Of a DNA stretch of 38,662 bases, positions 26,444 through 34,467 are shown one piece after another. Under the pieces are notes generated by a model. The model was not told where the DNA came from. It did not search any database and was given only the letters and a program-made list of their open reading frames with translations. Made by a program: the position numbers and the translations under genes. How positions within the stretch are numbered: position 1 is the first letter of the stretch; each line of letters starts with the position of its first letter. Source of the DNA: Burkholderiaceae bacterium (GTDB taxonomy: Bacteria; Pseudomonadota; Gammaproteobacteria; Burkholderiales; WYBJ01); assembly GCA_011525945.1 (NCBI GenBank), contig WYBJ01000171.1, positions 1-38,662 on the forward strand, in the 5' to 3' direction.

Positions 26444-27964
26444 ATGTGCGGAATCGTCGGGGTCGTCGCCAAGGGGCAGGTGAACCAGCTCCTGTACGAT
26501 GCCTTGCTGGTGTTGCAGCACCGCGGTCAGGACGCGGCCGGCATCGTGACGTGTGAAGGCGCCTCGTTTCACATGCACAAGGGCCCGGGCTTCGTGCGCG
26601 ACGTGTTCCGCACCCGCAACATGCGCTCGCTGCTGGGTAACATGGGCATCGCGCACGCGCGCTACCCGACGGCGGGTTCGGCCTGGGCTGCCGCCGAGGC
26701 TCAGCCCTTGTACGTCAATTCGCCGTTCGGCATCGTGCTGGCGCACAACGGCAACCTCACCAACGCCGAGCAGCTCAAGAACGAGCTTTTCCGCGATGAC
26801 CTGCGTCACGTCAACACCAACTCGGATTCCGAGGTGCTGCTGAATGTGTTCGCGCACGAGCTGCAGATGGCGGTATCGGGCCGTGCCATCGACCCGGCAA
26901 CCGTGTTTCAGGCAGTGGCCGGCGTTCATCGTCGCTGCCGCGGTGCTTATGCCGTCGTGGCCATGATCGCGGGCTACGGCCTGATCGCGTTTCGCGATCC
27001 CTACGGGATCCGGCCGATCGTATTCGGTCGGGCCGAGACCGAGCACGGCATGGAGTACTTGGTCGCGTCCGAAAGCGTGGCGCTCGACACACTCGGTTTC
27101 GATCTCGTGCGCGACATCGATCCGGGCGAAGCAATCCTGATCGACGCCGACGGCAACTTCTACAGCCAGCAGTGCGCTGCCCAGCATTCGCTCAACCCAT
27201 GCATATTCGAGTACGTGTACCTTGCCCGACCTGACTCGCAGATCGACGGTATTTCCGTGTACCAGACGCGCCTCAATATGGGTGAGAGCCTGGCGCAGAA
27301 GATCGAGCGCGCGTACCGTCATCTCGACATCGACGTGGTCATTCCTGTTCCCGATTCGAGCCGTCCTGCCGCCATGCAGCTCGCCAATCGACTGGGGTTG
27401 CCGTACCGCGAGGGTTTCATCAAGAATCGCTACATCGGCCGTACCTTCATCATGCCGGGGCAGTCGGTGCGCAAGAAGTCGGTGCGCCAGAAGCTCAATG
27501 CCATCGCGCAGGAATTCAAGAGCAAGAACGTCCTGCTGGTGGACGACTCGATCGTGCGCGGGACGACAAGCCGCGAGATCGTCCAGATGGCGCGCGAATC
27601 GGGCGCGCGGCGCGTGTTCTTCGCCTCCGCGGCACCACCGGTGCGCTATCCCAACGTCTACGGCATCGACATGCCCACGCGCGACGAGCTGATCGCCACC
27701 GGGCGCTCTAACGGCGAGATCGCGCGCGAGATCTGCGCCGACGAGCTCATCTATCAGGATCTGGAGGCGCTGATCGAAGACGTACGCGAGATCAATCCGC
27801 GCGTGCCGGCTTTCGAGACCTCGTGCTTCTCCGGCCGCTACGTGACGGGCGACGTCACACCGGCCTATCTCGCCGGCGTGGAGGCACAGCGTCGGCACGC
27901 TGCGCCGCAAGCCGAGGACAGCGGCAGCGGCCAGCTCGATCTCAATCTGGTGTTGGCGCAGTAG
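26444..27964 (+). CDS. purF: Amidophosphoribosyltransferase
   Basis: A 506-residue enzyme for the first committed step of purine synthesis (PRPP plus glutamine). Met1 is followed directly by Cys2 (MCGIVGVVAKG), the N-terminal nucleophile of the glutaminase domain; there is no propeptide. LQHRGQDAAGI and AHNGNLTNAEQL complete the glutaminase site. The PRPP motif is NVLLVDDSIVRGTTSREI, with Asp367 and Asp368. Length and motifs match the E. coli type (about 505 residues), which lacks the Fe-S cluster of the Bacillus type. Confidence 0.96.
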   Translation: MCGIVGVVAKGQVNQLLYDALLVLQHRGQDAAGIVTCEGASFHMHKGPGFVRDVFRTRNMRSLLGNMGIAHARYPTAGSAWAAAEAQPLYVNSPFGIVLAHNGNLTNAEQLKNELFRDDLRHVNTNSDSEVLLNVFAHELQMAVSGRAIDPATVFQAVAGVHRRCRGAYAVVAMIAGYGLIAFRDPYGIRPIVFGRAETEHGMEYLVASESVALDTLGFDLVRDIDPGEAILIDADGNFYSQQCAAQHSLNPCIFEYVYLARPDSQIDGISVYQTRLNMGESLAQKIERAYRHLDIDVVIPVPDSSRPAAMQLANRLGLPYREGFIKNRYIGRTFIMPGQSVRKKSVRQKLNAIAQEFKSKNVLLVDDSIVRGTTSREIVQMARESGARRVFFASAAPPVRYPNVYGIDMPTRDELIATGRSNGEIAREICADELIYQDLEALIEDVREINPRVPAFETSCFSGRYVTGDVTPAYLAGVEAQRRHAAPQAEDSGSGQLDLNLVLAQ

Positions 27965-28038
27965 CGGGCGCGAAGGCCGCGGCGTCAATCGCGTAGTGTC
28001 GATGCCGGCGCCGCGACGCGCTGGCAACGCAGCGGAGG

Positions 28039-28067
28039 TTGACAGACCGGCTTGGCTTACGTAGGCT
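28039..28067 (+). promoter_or_regulatory. Sigma70 promoter for metZ
   Basis: A perfect -35 TTGACA (28039-28044) is 17 bases from TAGGCT (28062-28067), which keeps the key first, second and last bases of the -10 box. The start site would fall near 28074, exactly at the first base pair of the SAM-II aptamer, so promoter and riboswitch positions support each other. Confidence 0.7.
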
Positions 28068-28074
28068 CCCAGTT

Positions 28075-28130
28075 CGCGCCGATTTGATGCTTCAGCTTGC
28101 GGGCGCGTAACAAATTCCGCTAAAGCGAGA
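28075..28130 (+). promoter_or_regulatory. SAM-II riboswitch aptamer
   Basis: An S-adenosylmethionine-binding RNA of the SAM-II (SAM_alpha) class. Stem P1 is CGCGCC (28075-28080) with GGCGCG (28102-28107). The first loop opens with GATTTG and ends CTTGC, both consensus elements. After P1 come TAACAA and GCTAAAGC (28119-28126), the conserved 3' strand that folds back as a pseudoknot; GCUU at 28089-28092 can pair with AAGC at 28123-28126. Placement upstream of a methionine-synthesis gene is the known context. Binding of SAM should lower metZ expression. Confidence 0.9.
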
Positions 28131-28150
28131 GCTCTGAGCCCGCTTTGGCG
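28118..28150 (+). promoter_or_regulatory. Antiterminator pairing of the SAM-II switch
   Basis: CGCTAAAGCG (28118-28127), which includes the pseudoknot strand of the aptamer, can form ten consecutive pairs (one G-U) with CGCTTTGGCG (28141-28150), the 5' arm of the terminator. Aptamer plus terminator and this antiterminator therefore exclude each other. Confidence 0.7.
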
Positions 28151-28171
28151 TTTGTGCCCAAGCGGGCTTTT
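28137..28171 (+). terminator. Rho-independent terminator controlled by the SAM-II riboswitch
   Basis: AGCCCGCTT (28137-28145) pairs perfectly with AAGCGGGCT (28160-28168), extended by GGC/GCC (28147-28149 with 28156-28158) after one mismatch, followed by TTTT (28168-28171). It lies 70 bases upstream of metZ and right after the aptamer, the layout of a transcriptional riboswitch. Confidence 0.85.
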
Positions 28172-28240
28172 GCGTTACTGGCCGAAGAGGATGCGACGAT
28201 TACCGGCTGACTGCTGCCTGCCGGTGTCCGCGTGACGGTA

Positions 28241-29413
28241 ATGAGCGAAGATTTCCAGTTCGAAACGCTGGCCGTACGCGCCGGCATCCATCGCAGCCAG
28301 TTCGGCGAGCATGGTGAGGCGATGTTCCTCACTTCGAGTTTCGTGTACGACAGCGCGGCACAGGCGGCAGCGCGCTTCTCGGAGAGGGAAGCGGGATACA
28401 TCTATTCGCGTTTTACCAATCCAACCGTCACCGCACTGCAGGAGCGGCTCGCCGCGCTCGAAGGCGCGCAAGCCTGCATCGCGACCGCGTCGGGCATGTC
28501 GGCCATCCTCACCTGCGCGATGAGCCTGCTGCAAAGTGGCGATCACGTCATCGCATCACACAGCATCTTCGGCTCCACGGTGCAGCTCTTCGGCGGCATC
28601 CTGAAGCGCTTCGGTGTCGTTACCACCTTCGTGTCGCCCACCGATATCGCGGCGTGGGAGGCCGCACTTACCCCGCAGACCAAGCTGCTGTTCCTGGAAA
28701 CACCGTCCAATCCATTGACCGAGATTGCCGACATTGCGGCGCTGGCGCAGCTCGCGCATCGAGCGGGTGCGCTGCTTGCGGTGGACAACTGCTTCTGTAC
28801 GCCGGCGCTGCAGCGCCCGATCGAGCTCGGCGCGGACATCGTGATCCACTCGGCGACCAAGTATCTTGACGGCCAGGGCCGTATCATCGGCGGGGCCGTT
28901 CTCGGCCAGCGCGACGTCGTCATGGGCTCGGTGTATCCGTTCCTGCGTACTGCCGGTCCGACCCTGAGTGCCTTCAACGCCTGGGTGATCCTGAAGGGGT
29001 TGGAAACCCTGCGCGTGCGTATGCAAGCACATGCGGCGAACGCGGCTGAGCTCGCGCATTGGCTGGAGAACCAGAGTGCGGTCGAGCGAGTCTACTATCC
29101 AGGGCTGGCGTCTCACCCGCAGCACGATCTGGCGATGCGCCAGCAAAGTAGCGGCGGCGGCATCGTCTCGTTCGATGTCCGCGGCGGACGCGAAGCGGCG
29201 TGGCGCGTGGTGGACGCAACCCGGATGCTGTCGATTACCGCCAACCTGGGCGATACCAAGAGCACCATCACACATCCGGCTTCGACGACACATGGACGCA
29301 TCAGTGCGCAGGCCCGAGCGGCGGCCGGTATCGGCGAGGGTCTGCTGCGCGTCGCAGTCGGTCTGGAGGCAATCGAAGACATCAAGGCAGACCTTGCTCG
29401 CGGGCTGCGCTGA
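28241..29413 (+). CDS. metZ: O-succinylhomoserine sulfhydrylase
   Basis: A 390-residue Cys/Met-metabolism PLP enzyme that makes homocysteine from O-succinylhomoserine and sulfide. The PLP lysine is Lys207 in HSATKYLDGQGR. FETLAVRAGIHRSQFGEHGE, YSRFTNPTVTALQERLAALE and FLETPSNPLTEIADI are typical of the MetZ branch rather than MetB or MetC. ATG 28241 is used; GTG 28232 is possible, and both lack a strong ribosome-binding site. It follows purF as in many betaproteobacteria. Expression should fall when SAM is abundant. Confidence 0.93.
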   Translation: MSEDFQFETLAVRAGIHRSQFGEHGEAMFLTSSFVYDSAAQAAARFSEREAGYIYSRFTNPTVTALQERLAALEGAQACIATASGMSAILTCAMSLLQSGDHVIASHSIFGSTVQLFGGILKRFGVVTTFVSPTDIAAWEAALTPQTKLLFLETPSNPLTEIADIAALAQLAHRAGALLAVDNCFCTPALQRPIELGADIVIHSATKYLDGQGRIIGGAVLGQRDVVMGSVYPFLRTAGPTLSAFNAWVILKGLETLRVRMQAHAANAAELAHWLENQSAVERVYYPGLASHPQHDLAMRQQSSGGGIVSFDVRGGREAAWRVVDATRMLSITANLGDTKSTITHPASTTHGRISAQARAAAGIGEGLLRVAVGLEAIEDIKADLARGLR

Positions 29414-29462
29414 GCCGAACCTGCGACGGCGGTCGATTCTCGCAACGCTCGGAGCTCTGGGC

Positions 29463-30164
29463 ATGTCGGCATTACCGCCGCACGAAGCCGCAGCCACGCA
29501 AGCCGCCCTTGGCGCCGAGCGCGACCGCATGGTCGACGAAATCGCCCGCATGGCGCGGGAGACGGCAAGCGAGACCGGGCACGAGCGCTTTTCGGCCGCG
29601 GTGATGGCTGCGATGCGCAAGGTGCCGCGCCACCGCTTCGTCGATCCTAGCCAGGAGCGCTCGGCGTATCGCAATCACCCGCTGCCGATCGGGCGCGGAC
29701 AGACCATTTCGCAACCTTACATCGTCGCGCTCACCACGCACCTGGTGGCGCCGCAGAAGCACCACCGGGTGCTTGAGATCGGTACCGGATCGGGCTACCA
29801 GGCCGCCGTCTTGTGCGAGCTCGTACAGCACGTCTATACGGTGGAGATCGTCGAGGCGCTCGGCCGCGAGGCCGAACAGCGGCTTGCGGCATTGGGTTAC
29901 GACAACGTCTCGGTGCGCATCGGCGACGGTCACGACGGCTGGCCCGAGCACGCGCCCTACGACGGTATCGTCGTGACTGCCGCGGCGACTCGGGTGCCAG
30001 CGGCACTGGTCGCGCAACTGAAGCCAGGCGCTCGCATGGCGATCCCGCTCGGTCCGCAGCTCGGCGGCCAGCAGTTCACACTGATCGAAAAATCGACCGG
30101 CGGCAGGATCAGCCGCCGTGTCATCCTGCCGGTGAGATTCGTGCCGATGACCGGCGGTAAGTAA
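29463..30164 (+). CDS. pcm: Protein-L-isoaspartate O-methyltransferase
   Basis: A 233-residue SAM-dependent enzyme that methylates isoaspartyl residues so that damaged proteins can be repaired. RSAYRNHPLPIGRGQTISQP is the substrate-binding signature; VLEIGTGSGYQAAVL is SAM motif I; DGIVVTAAATRVPAALVAQL and LKPGARMAIPLG are later motifs. ATG 29463 has GGAG eight bases upstream and was chosen. The frame stays open upstream, and from CTG 29421 would read LRRRSILATLGALGM..., which looks like a Tat signal peptide; see the finding. It lies 49 bases after metZ on the same strand. Confidence 0.92.
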   Translation: MSALPPHEAAATQAALGAERDRMVDEIARMARETASETGHERFSAAVMAAMRKVPRHRFVDPSQERSAYRNHPLPIGRGQTISQPYIVALTTHLVAPQKHHRVLEIGTGSGYQAAVLCELVQHVYTVEIVEALGREAEQRLAALGYDNVSVRIGDGHDGWPEHAPYDGIVVTAAATRVPAALVAQLKPGARMAIPLGPQLGGQQFTLIEKSTGGRISRRVILPVRFVPMTGGK

Positions 30165-30201
30165 GATATTCTTGTTCGTCACCGTCATCGAGGACTCACA
30201 C

Positions 30202-31311
30202 ATGAACCGACGCCGATTCGTAACACTCGCCGCCGCCGCGCCTCTGTCAGCGGCACTACCCCTGTCCGGCCTCGTGCGCGATGCCTGGGCCCAGCAGAGG
30301 ACCTATACGCCACATCCCGGGCAATGGCGCACCTATGACGTGACGACCCAGGTCGAGATCCTGTTTCCGGCGGGCGCGACTCGCATCTGGTTGCCGCTGC
30401 CTTCGGTCAATTCCGACTATCAGAAGTCGCTCGACAACAAGTGGAACGCGCCCGGCGCGCAGACACGCGTGGTCGAGGATGGTAAGTATGGCGCCAAGAT
30501 GTTGGTGGTCGAGTTTCCTGCCGGCGCGGCCAAGCCGGCCGTGGAGCTTGTGAGCCGCGTCTCGACACAAGATCGGGCCGTGGACTGGTCGAAGAAAACA
30601 GTCGCAAACAAGGAAGATCCGGCGAAGCTCAAGCTCTGGTTGCAGCCCACCGAACTGATACCGACCGATGGCATCGTGCGCAAGACTGCCGAGGCGGCCG
30701 TTCGCGGCAAGCACGGTGATCGCGACAAGGCGCAGGCGCTGTACGACTGGGTGGTGGTCAACAGCCACCGTGAACCCAAGACGCGCGGCTGCGGTGTGGG
30801 CGACATTAAGGCCATGCTGGAAAGCGGCAATCTGGGCGGCAAGTGCGCCGACATCAATGCCCTGTTCGTGGGTCTGGCGCGTTCGGTCGGCGTTCCGGCG
30901 CGCGATCTCTACGGCGTGCGGCTTGCACCATCGGCTTTCGGTTACAAGGCGTTGAGCGGCAACAGCGCGAACATCACGCGTGCCCAGCACTGCCGCGCCG
31001 AAGTCTATCTCGCCGACTACGGTTGGGTGGCGATGGATCCGGCCGATGTGACCAAGGTCATGCGCGAGGAAACCTCGGAGTGGATCAAATCGTCTTCGAA
31101 CCCGCTGGTCGCGCCGGTGAAGCAGGCGCTATTCGGGGCTTGGGAAGGCAACTGGTTTGCCTACAACGTCGCGCACGATGTCGTGCTGCCGGGCGCCAAG
31201 GGGCCGAAGCTCGGGTTCCTGATGTATCCGAACGCCGAAACCGAGAAGGAGCGCCTCGACAGCCTCGACCCCATCAACTTCAAGTACACGATCAGCGCGC
31301 GGGCCGTGTAA
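30202..31311 (+). CDS. Tat-exported transglutaminase-like protein
   Basis: A 369-residue predicted periplasmic protein. GAGGA lies seven bases before ATG 30202. The N-terminus MNRRRFVTLAAAAPLSAA is a clear twin-arginine signal, cleaved near AWA/Q. A transglutaminase-like core carries the triad Cys215 (GGKCADINALFVGLARSVG), His263 (RAQHCRAEVYLADYGW) and Asp279 (VAMDPAD). The N-terminal half (WRTYDVTTQVEILFPAG) is beta-rich. Such proteins act as proteases or amidases more often than as crosslinkers; the substrate is unknown. The tlpA-like gene begins three bases after its stop. Confidence 0.85.
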   Translation: MNRRRFVTLAAAAPLSAALPLSGLVRDAWAQQRTYTPHPGQWRTYDVTTQVEILFPAGATRIWLPLPSVNSDYQKSLDNKWNAPGAQTRVVEDGKYGAKMLVVEFPAGAAKPAVELVSRVSTQDRAVDWSKKTVANKEDPAKLKLWLQPTELIPTDGIVRKTAEAAVRGKHGDRDKAQALYDWVVVNSHREPKTRGCGVGDIKAMLESGNLGGKCADINALFVGLARSVGVPARDLYGVRLAPSAFGYKALSGNSANITRAQHCRAEVYLADYGWVAMDPADVTKVMREETSEWIKSSSNPLVAPVKQALFGAWEGNWFAYNVAHDVVLPGAKGPKLGFLMYPNAETEKERLDSLDPINFKYTISARAV

Positions 31312-31314
31312 GCG

Positions 31315-31875
31315 ATGGCAGGGCTCGCCGCGCGCGCCCGGAGTCGCTGCCGGGCCCGCCTGGGCTTGATTGCTTTGCTCGGGGTTGCGGTCGCATCGTA
31401 CGCTGCCGTGCCGGTGACCGGGAAATTGGCCGTGTCGGCGCGTGCAACGGCCGCGCCGTTGGAGCTGCGTGACATGGCCGGAAAACTGCATCGCCTGAGC
31501 GATTATCGCGGCAAGGTGGTGCTGGTGAATTTCTGGGCCAGCTGGTGCGAGCCGTGCCGCGAGGAAATGCCGTCGCTGAACAAGCTCAAGCGACGCATGG
31601 ACGGAATTCGCAAGGGCGCATTCGTTGTGCTCGCCGTAAACTATGCCGAGAATGACATTCGCATCGCCAGCTTCCTGCAACGGCAGCCGCTCGAGTTCCC
31701 GGTGCTGCTCGATCCGTTCAGTCAAGCGTGGCGGGAATGGAAGCCGGGGTTGCTGCCGGCGAGCTTCCTCGTCGGGCGCGACGGGCGGCTGCGTTACCGG
31801 GTGCTCGGCGAGCTCGATTGGGCCGGCGCGGAAGCCGAACAAGTCGTGCGCGCGCTGCTGCAGGAAAAACCGTAA
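31315..31875 (+). CDS. TlpA/ResA-like thiol-disulfide oxidoreductase
   Basis: A 186-residue membrane-anchored or periplasmic thioredoxin-fold protein. An N-terminal hydrophobic segment (LGLIALLGVAVASYAAV) precedes an AhpC/TSA-type fold with the redox motif WASWCEPCREEMPSL (Cys78, Cys81) and the cis-proline region GLLPASFLVGRDG. It starts three bases after the transglutaminase-like gene, so the two are translationally coupled, and could keep that enzyme's catalytic cysteine reduced (inference). It converges on lpxH with only nine bases between stop codons. Confidence 0.88.
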   Translation: MAGLAARARSRCRARLGLIALLGVAVASYAAVPVTGKLAVSARATAAPLELRDMAGKLHRLSDYRGKVVLVNFWASWCEPCREEMPSLNKLKRRMDGIRKGAFVVLAVNYAENDIRIASFLQRQPLEFPVLLDPFSQAWREWKPGLLPASFLVGRDGRLRYRVLGELDWAGAEAEQVVRALLQEKP

Positions 31876-31884
31876 GCCAGACGC

Positions 31885-32607
31885 TCAATCCCAGGATTCG
31901 GGCGTACAGCCGTCCGCATCACAGCGCAGGTACGAGCCGCTTCGGTACCAATCGCCCAGCACCCAGCGCTCGCACAGCCGGCCATCGATGCAGTACTCGT
32001 GCCGCGCGGGGCGGTGCGTGTGCCCGTGGATCATGCGCGTGCAGCCCGAGTCACGGAACGCCTGCTCCACGGCGCGCGGCGCGACATCCATGATCTCGTC
32101 GCTCTTCTGCTTCTGGCTCGACCGGCTGTCGGCGCGAAGCTCGAGCGCAATCCGCCGCCGCGCCTCCAGCGGCTGGCGCAGGAACTGCTGCTGCCACTGG
32201 CGCGTGTGCACCTTGGTGCGGAAGGCCTGATAGTCCAAGTCGTCCAGACACAGCGTGTCGCCGTGCAGCAGCAAGGTGGGCGTGCCGGCGAGATCGGCGA
32301 CAGTCGGATCGGCCAGAATTTCCAGGCGAGCCGCGCGAGCGAAATCCTTGCCTAGAAGAAAATCGCGGTTGCCGGGCATGAAGAACACCCGGCAACCCGA
32401 AGCCGCGAGACCGGCAAGCTCTGCCGCGATCCGCGCGTGGAACGGGTCGACGAGATCGTCATCGCCGATCCAGTAATCGAACATGTCGCCGAGAACGTAG
32501 AAAAGCTGCGCAGCGCGCGCATCGGCGTGAAGCAGTCGGGTGAACGCCGCCGCCATCGCCGGGCGCTGCGGTGTCAGGTGCAGGTCGGAGACGAGCAGGG
32601 TTCGCAC
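31885..32607 (-). CDS. lpxH: UDP-2,3-diacylglucosamine hydrolase
   Basis: A 240-residue metallophosphoesterase that makes lipid X in lipid A synthesis; it is the same length as E. coli LpxH. Metal ligands are visible in VSDLHLTP (Asp8, His10), VLGDMFDYWIGDD, MPGNRDFLLG, LLLHGDTL and MIHGHTHRP. The start is GTG at 32607-32605 with GGGA seven bases upstream; longer frames have no homology. It is last in the run TPR-ppiA-ppiB-lpxH. Its presence shows an outer membrane with lipid A. Confidence 0.94.
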   Translation of the reverse strand: MRTLLVSDLHLTPQRPAMAAAFTRLLHADARAAQLFYVLGDMFDYWIGDDDLVDPFHARIAAELAGLAASGCRVFFMPGNRDFLLGKDFARAARLEILADPTVADLAGTPTLLLHGDTLCLDDLDYQAFRTKVHTRQWQQQFLRQPLEARRRIALELRADSRSSQKQKSDEIMDVAPRAVEQAFRDSGCTRMIHGHTHRPARHEYCIDGRLCERWVLGDWYRSGSYLRCDADGCTPESWD

Positions 32608-32666
32608 GCACGAATCCCGGCAATCGGTTCGGCGGTCTATACCGATGCGACTGCGTGCCTCTGATT

Positions 32667-33161
32667 TCAGTCGGTGCGCTCGGCGCGCTCGATGATCACG
32701 TCGTCCTGCGGAACATCCTGATGGCCGGCGCGCGAACCGGTGCGAACCTTCCTGATGCGATCGACCACGTCCTGGCCTTCGCTCACGCGGCCGAACACGC
32801 AATAGCCCCAGCCCTGCGCCGTGGTCGCGGTGTGGTTCAGGAAGTCGTTGTCCGCCACGTTGATGAAGAACTGCGCCGTGGCCGAGTGCGGGTCGGACGT
32901 GCGCGCCATAGCGACGGTGTAAGCGGCGTTCTTCAGTCCGTTATCGGCTTCGTTCTTGACCGGTGCACGCGTGCGCTTCTGCTTCATCCCGGGCTCGAAT
33001 CCGCCGCCCTGGATCATGAAGCCATCTATCACGCGGTGAAAGATGGTGTTATCGAAGTGCTTGTCGGTAACGTACTGATAGAAGTTCGCCACCGTATCCG
33101 GCGCCTTGTCGTCGTCCAGCGCGAGGGTGATGACACCGAAGTTGGTGTGCAGCTTTACCAT
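32667..33161 (-). CDS. ppiB: Peptidyl-prolyl cis-trans isomerase B (cytoplasmic cyclophilin)
   Basis: A 164-residue cyclophilin, the same length as E. coli PpiB, with no signal peptide. Active-site segments: [16 protein letters not shown] (catalytic Arg), [17 protein letters not shown] and [20 protein letters not shown] 33161 is fixed by GGAG six bases upstream. It lies 14 bases after ppiA on the same strand and is closely similar to it, indicating tandem duplication with divergent location. Confidence 0.95.
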   Translation of the reverse strand: MVKLHTNFGVITLALDDDKAPDTVANFYQYVTDKHFDNTIFHRVIDGFMIQGGGFEPGMKQKRTRAPVKNEADNGLKNAAYTVAMARTSDPHSATAQFFINVADNDFLNHTATTAQGWGYCVFGRVSEGQDVVDRIRKVRTGSRAGHQDVPQDDVIIERAERTD

Positions 33162-33175
33162 GGAGGGCTCCGTTC

Positions 33176-33787
33176 CTAGGGTGTTGAAATGACACGCACG
33201 CTCTTGATGATGACGGGCTCGCGCGGCACGTTCTGGTGGCCGCCGCGATCGCCGGTGCGTACCGCGGCAATCTTGTTGATCACGTCCATTCCCTGGGTTA
33301 CACGGCCGAACACGCAATAGCCGAACCCCTGCTGAGTGGGTGCGGTGAAATTGAGGAAGTCGTTGTCGGCGACGTTGATGAAGAATTGCGCGGTGGCCGA
33401 ATGGGGATCGGGCGTGCGAGCCATGGCGATCGTCCCGGCCATGTTCTTGAGCCCGTTCTGCGCTTCGTTCGCGATCGGCGTGCGCGTCTTTTTCTGTTCC
33501 ATCTCGGGGGTGAATCCTCCGCCCTGGACCATGAAGCCCGGAATCACCCGGTGGAAGACGGTGCCGTCGTAGAAGTGCCCCTTGGCGTACTGGAGGAAAT
33601 TCTCCACTGTCTTGGGCGCCTTGTCCGCATACAGCTCGATGCGGATCGGCCCGAGGCTGGTGGATAGTTCCACCACCGGGTTGGCAGCTAGCGCGGGAAC
33701 TGCGGCGAGGAACAGAAGGACGAATCCGATGCCACAGCGGCCGAGGGCGGGCGCGCGAGCGCGGAGGCGGTTGTGTGTGGGGATCAT
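33176..33787 (-). CDS. ppiA: Peptidyl-prolyl cis-trans isomerase A (periplasmic cyclophilin)
   Basis: A 203-residue cyclophilin with a signal peptide ([18 protein letters not shown]). The core repeats the PpiB landmarks: [33 protein letters not shown] and [17 protein letters not shown]. It catalyses proline isomerisation during folding of exported proteins. The ATG at 33787 has no obvious ribosome-binding site. It lies between the TPR gene and ppiB. Confidence 0.94.
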   Translation of the reverse strand: MIPTHNRLRARAPALGRCGIGFVLLFLAAVPALAANPVVELSTSLGPIRIELYADKAPKTVENFLQYAKGHFYDGTVFHRVIPGFMVQGGGFTPEMEQKKTRTPIANEAQNGLKNMAGTIAMARTPDPHSATAQFFINVADNDFLNFTAPTQQGFGYCVFGRVTQGMDVINKIAAVRTGDRGGHQNVPREPVIIKSVRVISTP

Positions 33788-33883
33788 GGTGGTTTGGTCG
33801 TCTCGATGCGGGATTGGTTCAAGGGCATGCTCGCGTGCAGCCTTGCACGGCGGTATGCGCCGCTGTCTTCCTACCGACGGCCG

Positions 33884-34387
33884 TCAGCGGGCGAGTAGTT
33901 GTTCGGCCATTTTCAGTTTTTCGCGCGCGCTGCTTGCCTTGGGATCGAGCTTGACGGCCTCGGCGTACGCGCGCGCGGCCAGCTGAACGTAGACGTCGCC
34001 CAGGTTCTCGTGGGCGAGCGCGTAGCCCGGATGCGCCAGCACGGCCGTTTCGAGCACGCGTCGGGCGTCGTCGTAGCGGCCCTTGGCTGCGTACAGTACT
34101 GCCAGGTTGTTGTACGGCTCGGGCAGTTCGGGCATGTCTTCATTGAGCGCGCGAAAGACGGCGATCGCCTCGTCGGGTTTTTTCTGTTCGGTGAGAATCA
34201 CGCCGCGCAAGAAGCGGCCGCGCGCATCCTTGGGGTGATCCTTCAGATAAGCGTCGACGCGGGTCAGCGCCGCGGTCGCCTGTCCCTGGCGCAACAACGC
34301 CCGTGCGTCATCGACGCCGTCCGCCCGTGCGTTCGCGAGCGGAGCCGCAACCGCGACGACCAGCAAAGCAAGGCGAAGGAGGGGCAT
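33884..34387 (-). CDS. Small exported TPR protein
   Basis: A 167-residue protein with a signal peptide (MPLLRLALLVVAVAAPLANA) and three TPR-like helix pairs: ARALLRQGQATAALTRVDAY, YNNLAVLYAAKGRYDDARRV and HENLGDVYVQLAARAYAEAV. No catalytic motif. It stands upstream of ppiA in the same direction, so it may serve with periplasmic folding factors. Its start overlaps the predicted divergent cysS promoter. Confidence 0.75.
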   Translation of the reverse strand: MPLLRLALLVVAVAAPLANARADGVDDARALLRQGQATAALTRVDAYLKDHPKDARGRFLRGVILTEQKKPDEAIAVFRALNEDMPELPEPYNNLAVLYAAKGRYDDARRVLETAVLAHPGYALAHENLGDVYVQLAARAYAEAVKLDPKASSAREKLKMAEQLLAR

Positions 34388-34389
34388 CG

Positions 34390-34398
34390 TGCTATACT
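34390..34398 (+). promoter_or_regulatory. Extended -10 promoter for cysS
   Basis: TG-C-TATACT is a strong extended -10 box (5 of 6). The -35 position (34370-34375) is poor. The start near 34405 leaves a leader of about 63 bases. The element lies just outside the start of the divergent TPR gene. Confidence 0.5.
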
Positions 34399-34467
34399 TT
34401 TTTCGATCCGCGACAGACGCTTACAGCGAGAGCGGATTCTAGCAAGAACCGGAAGACAGCGGCGTAA

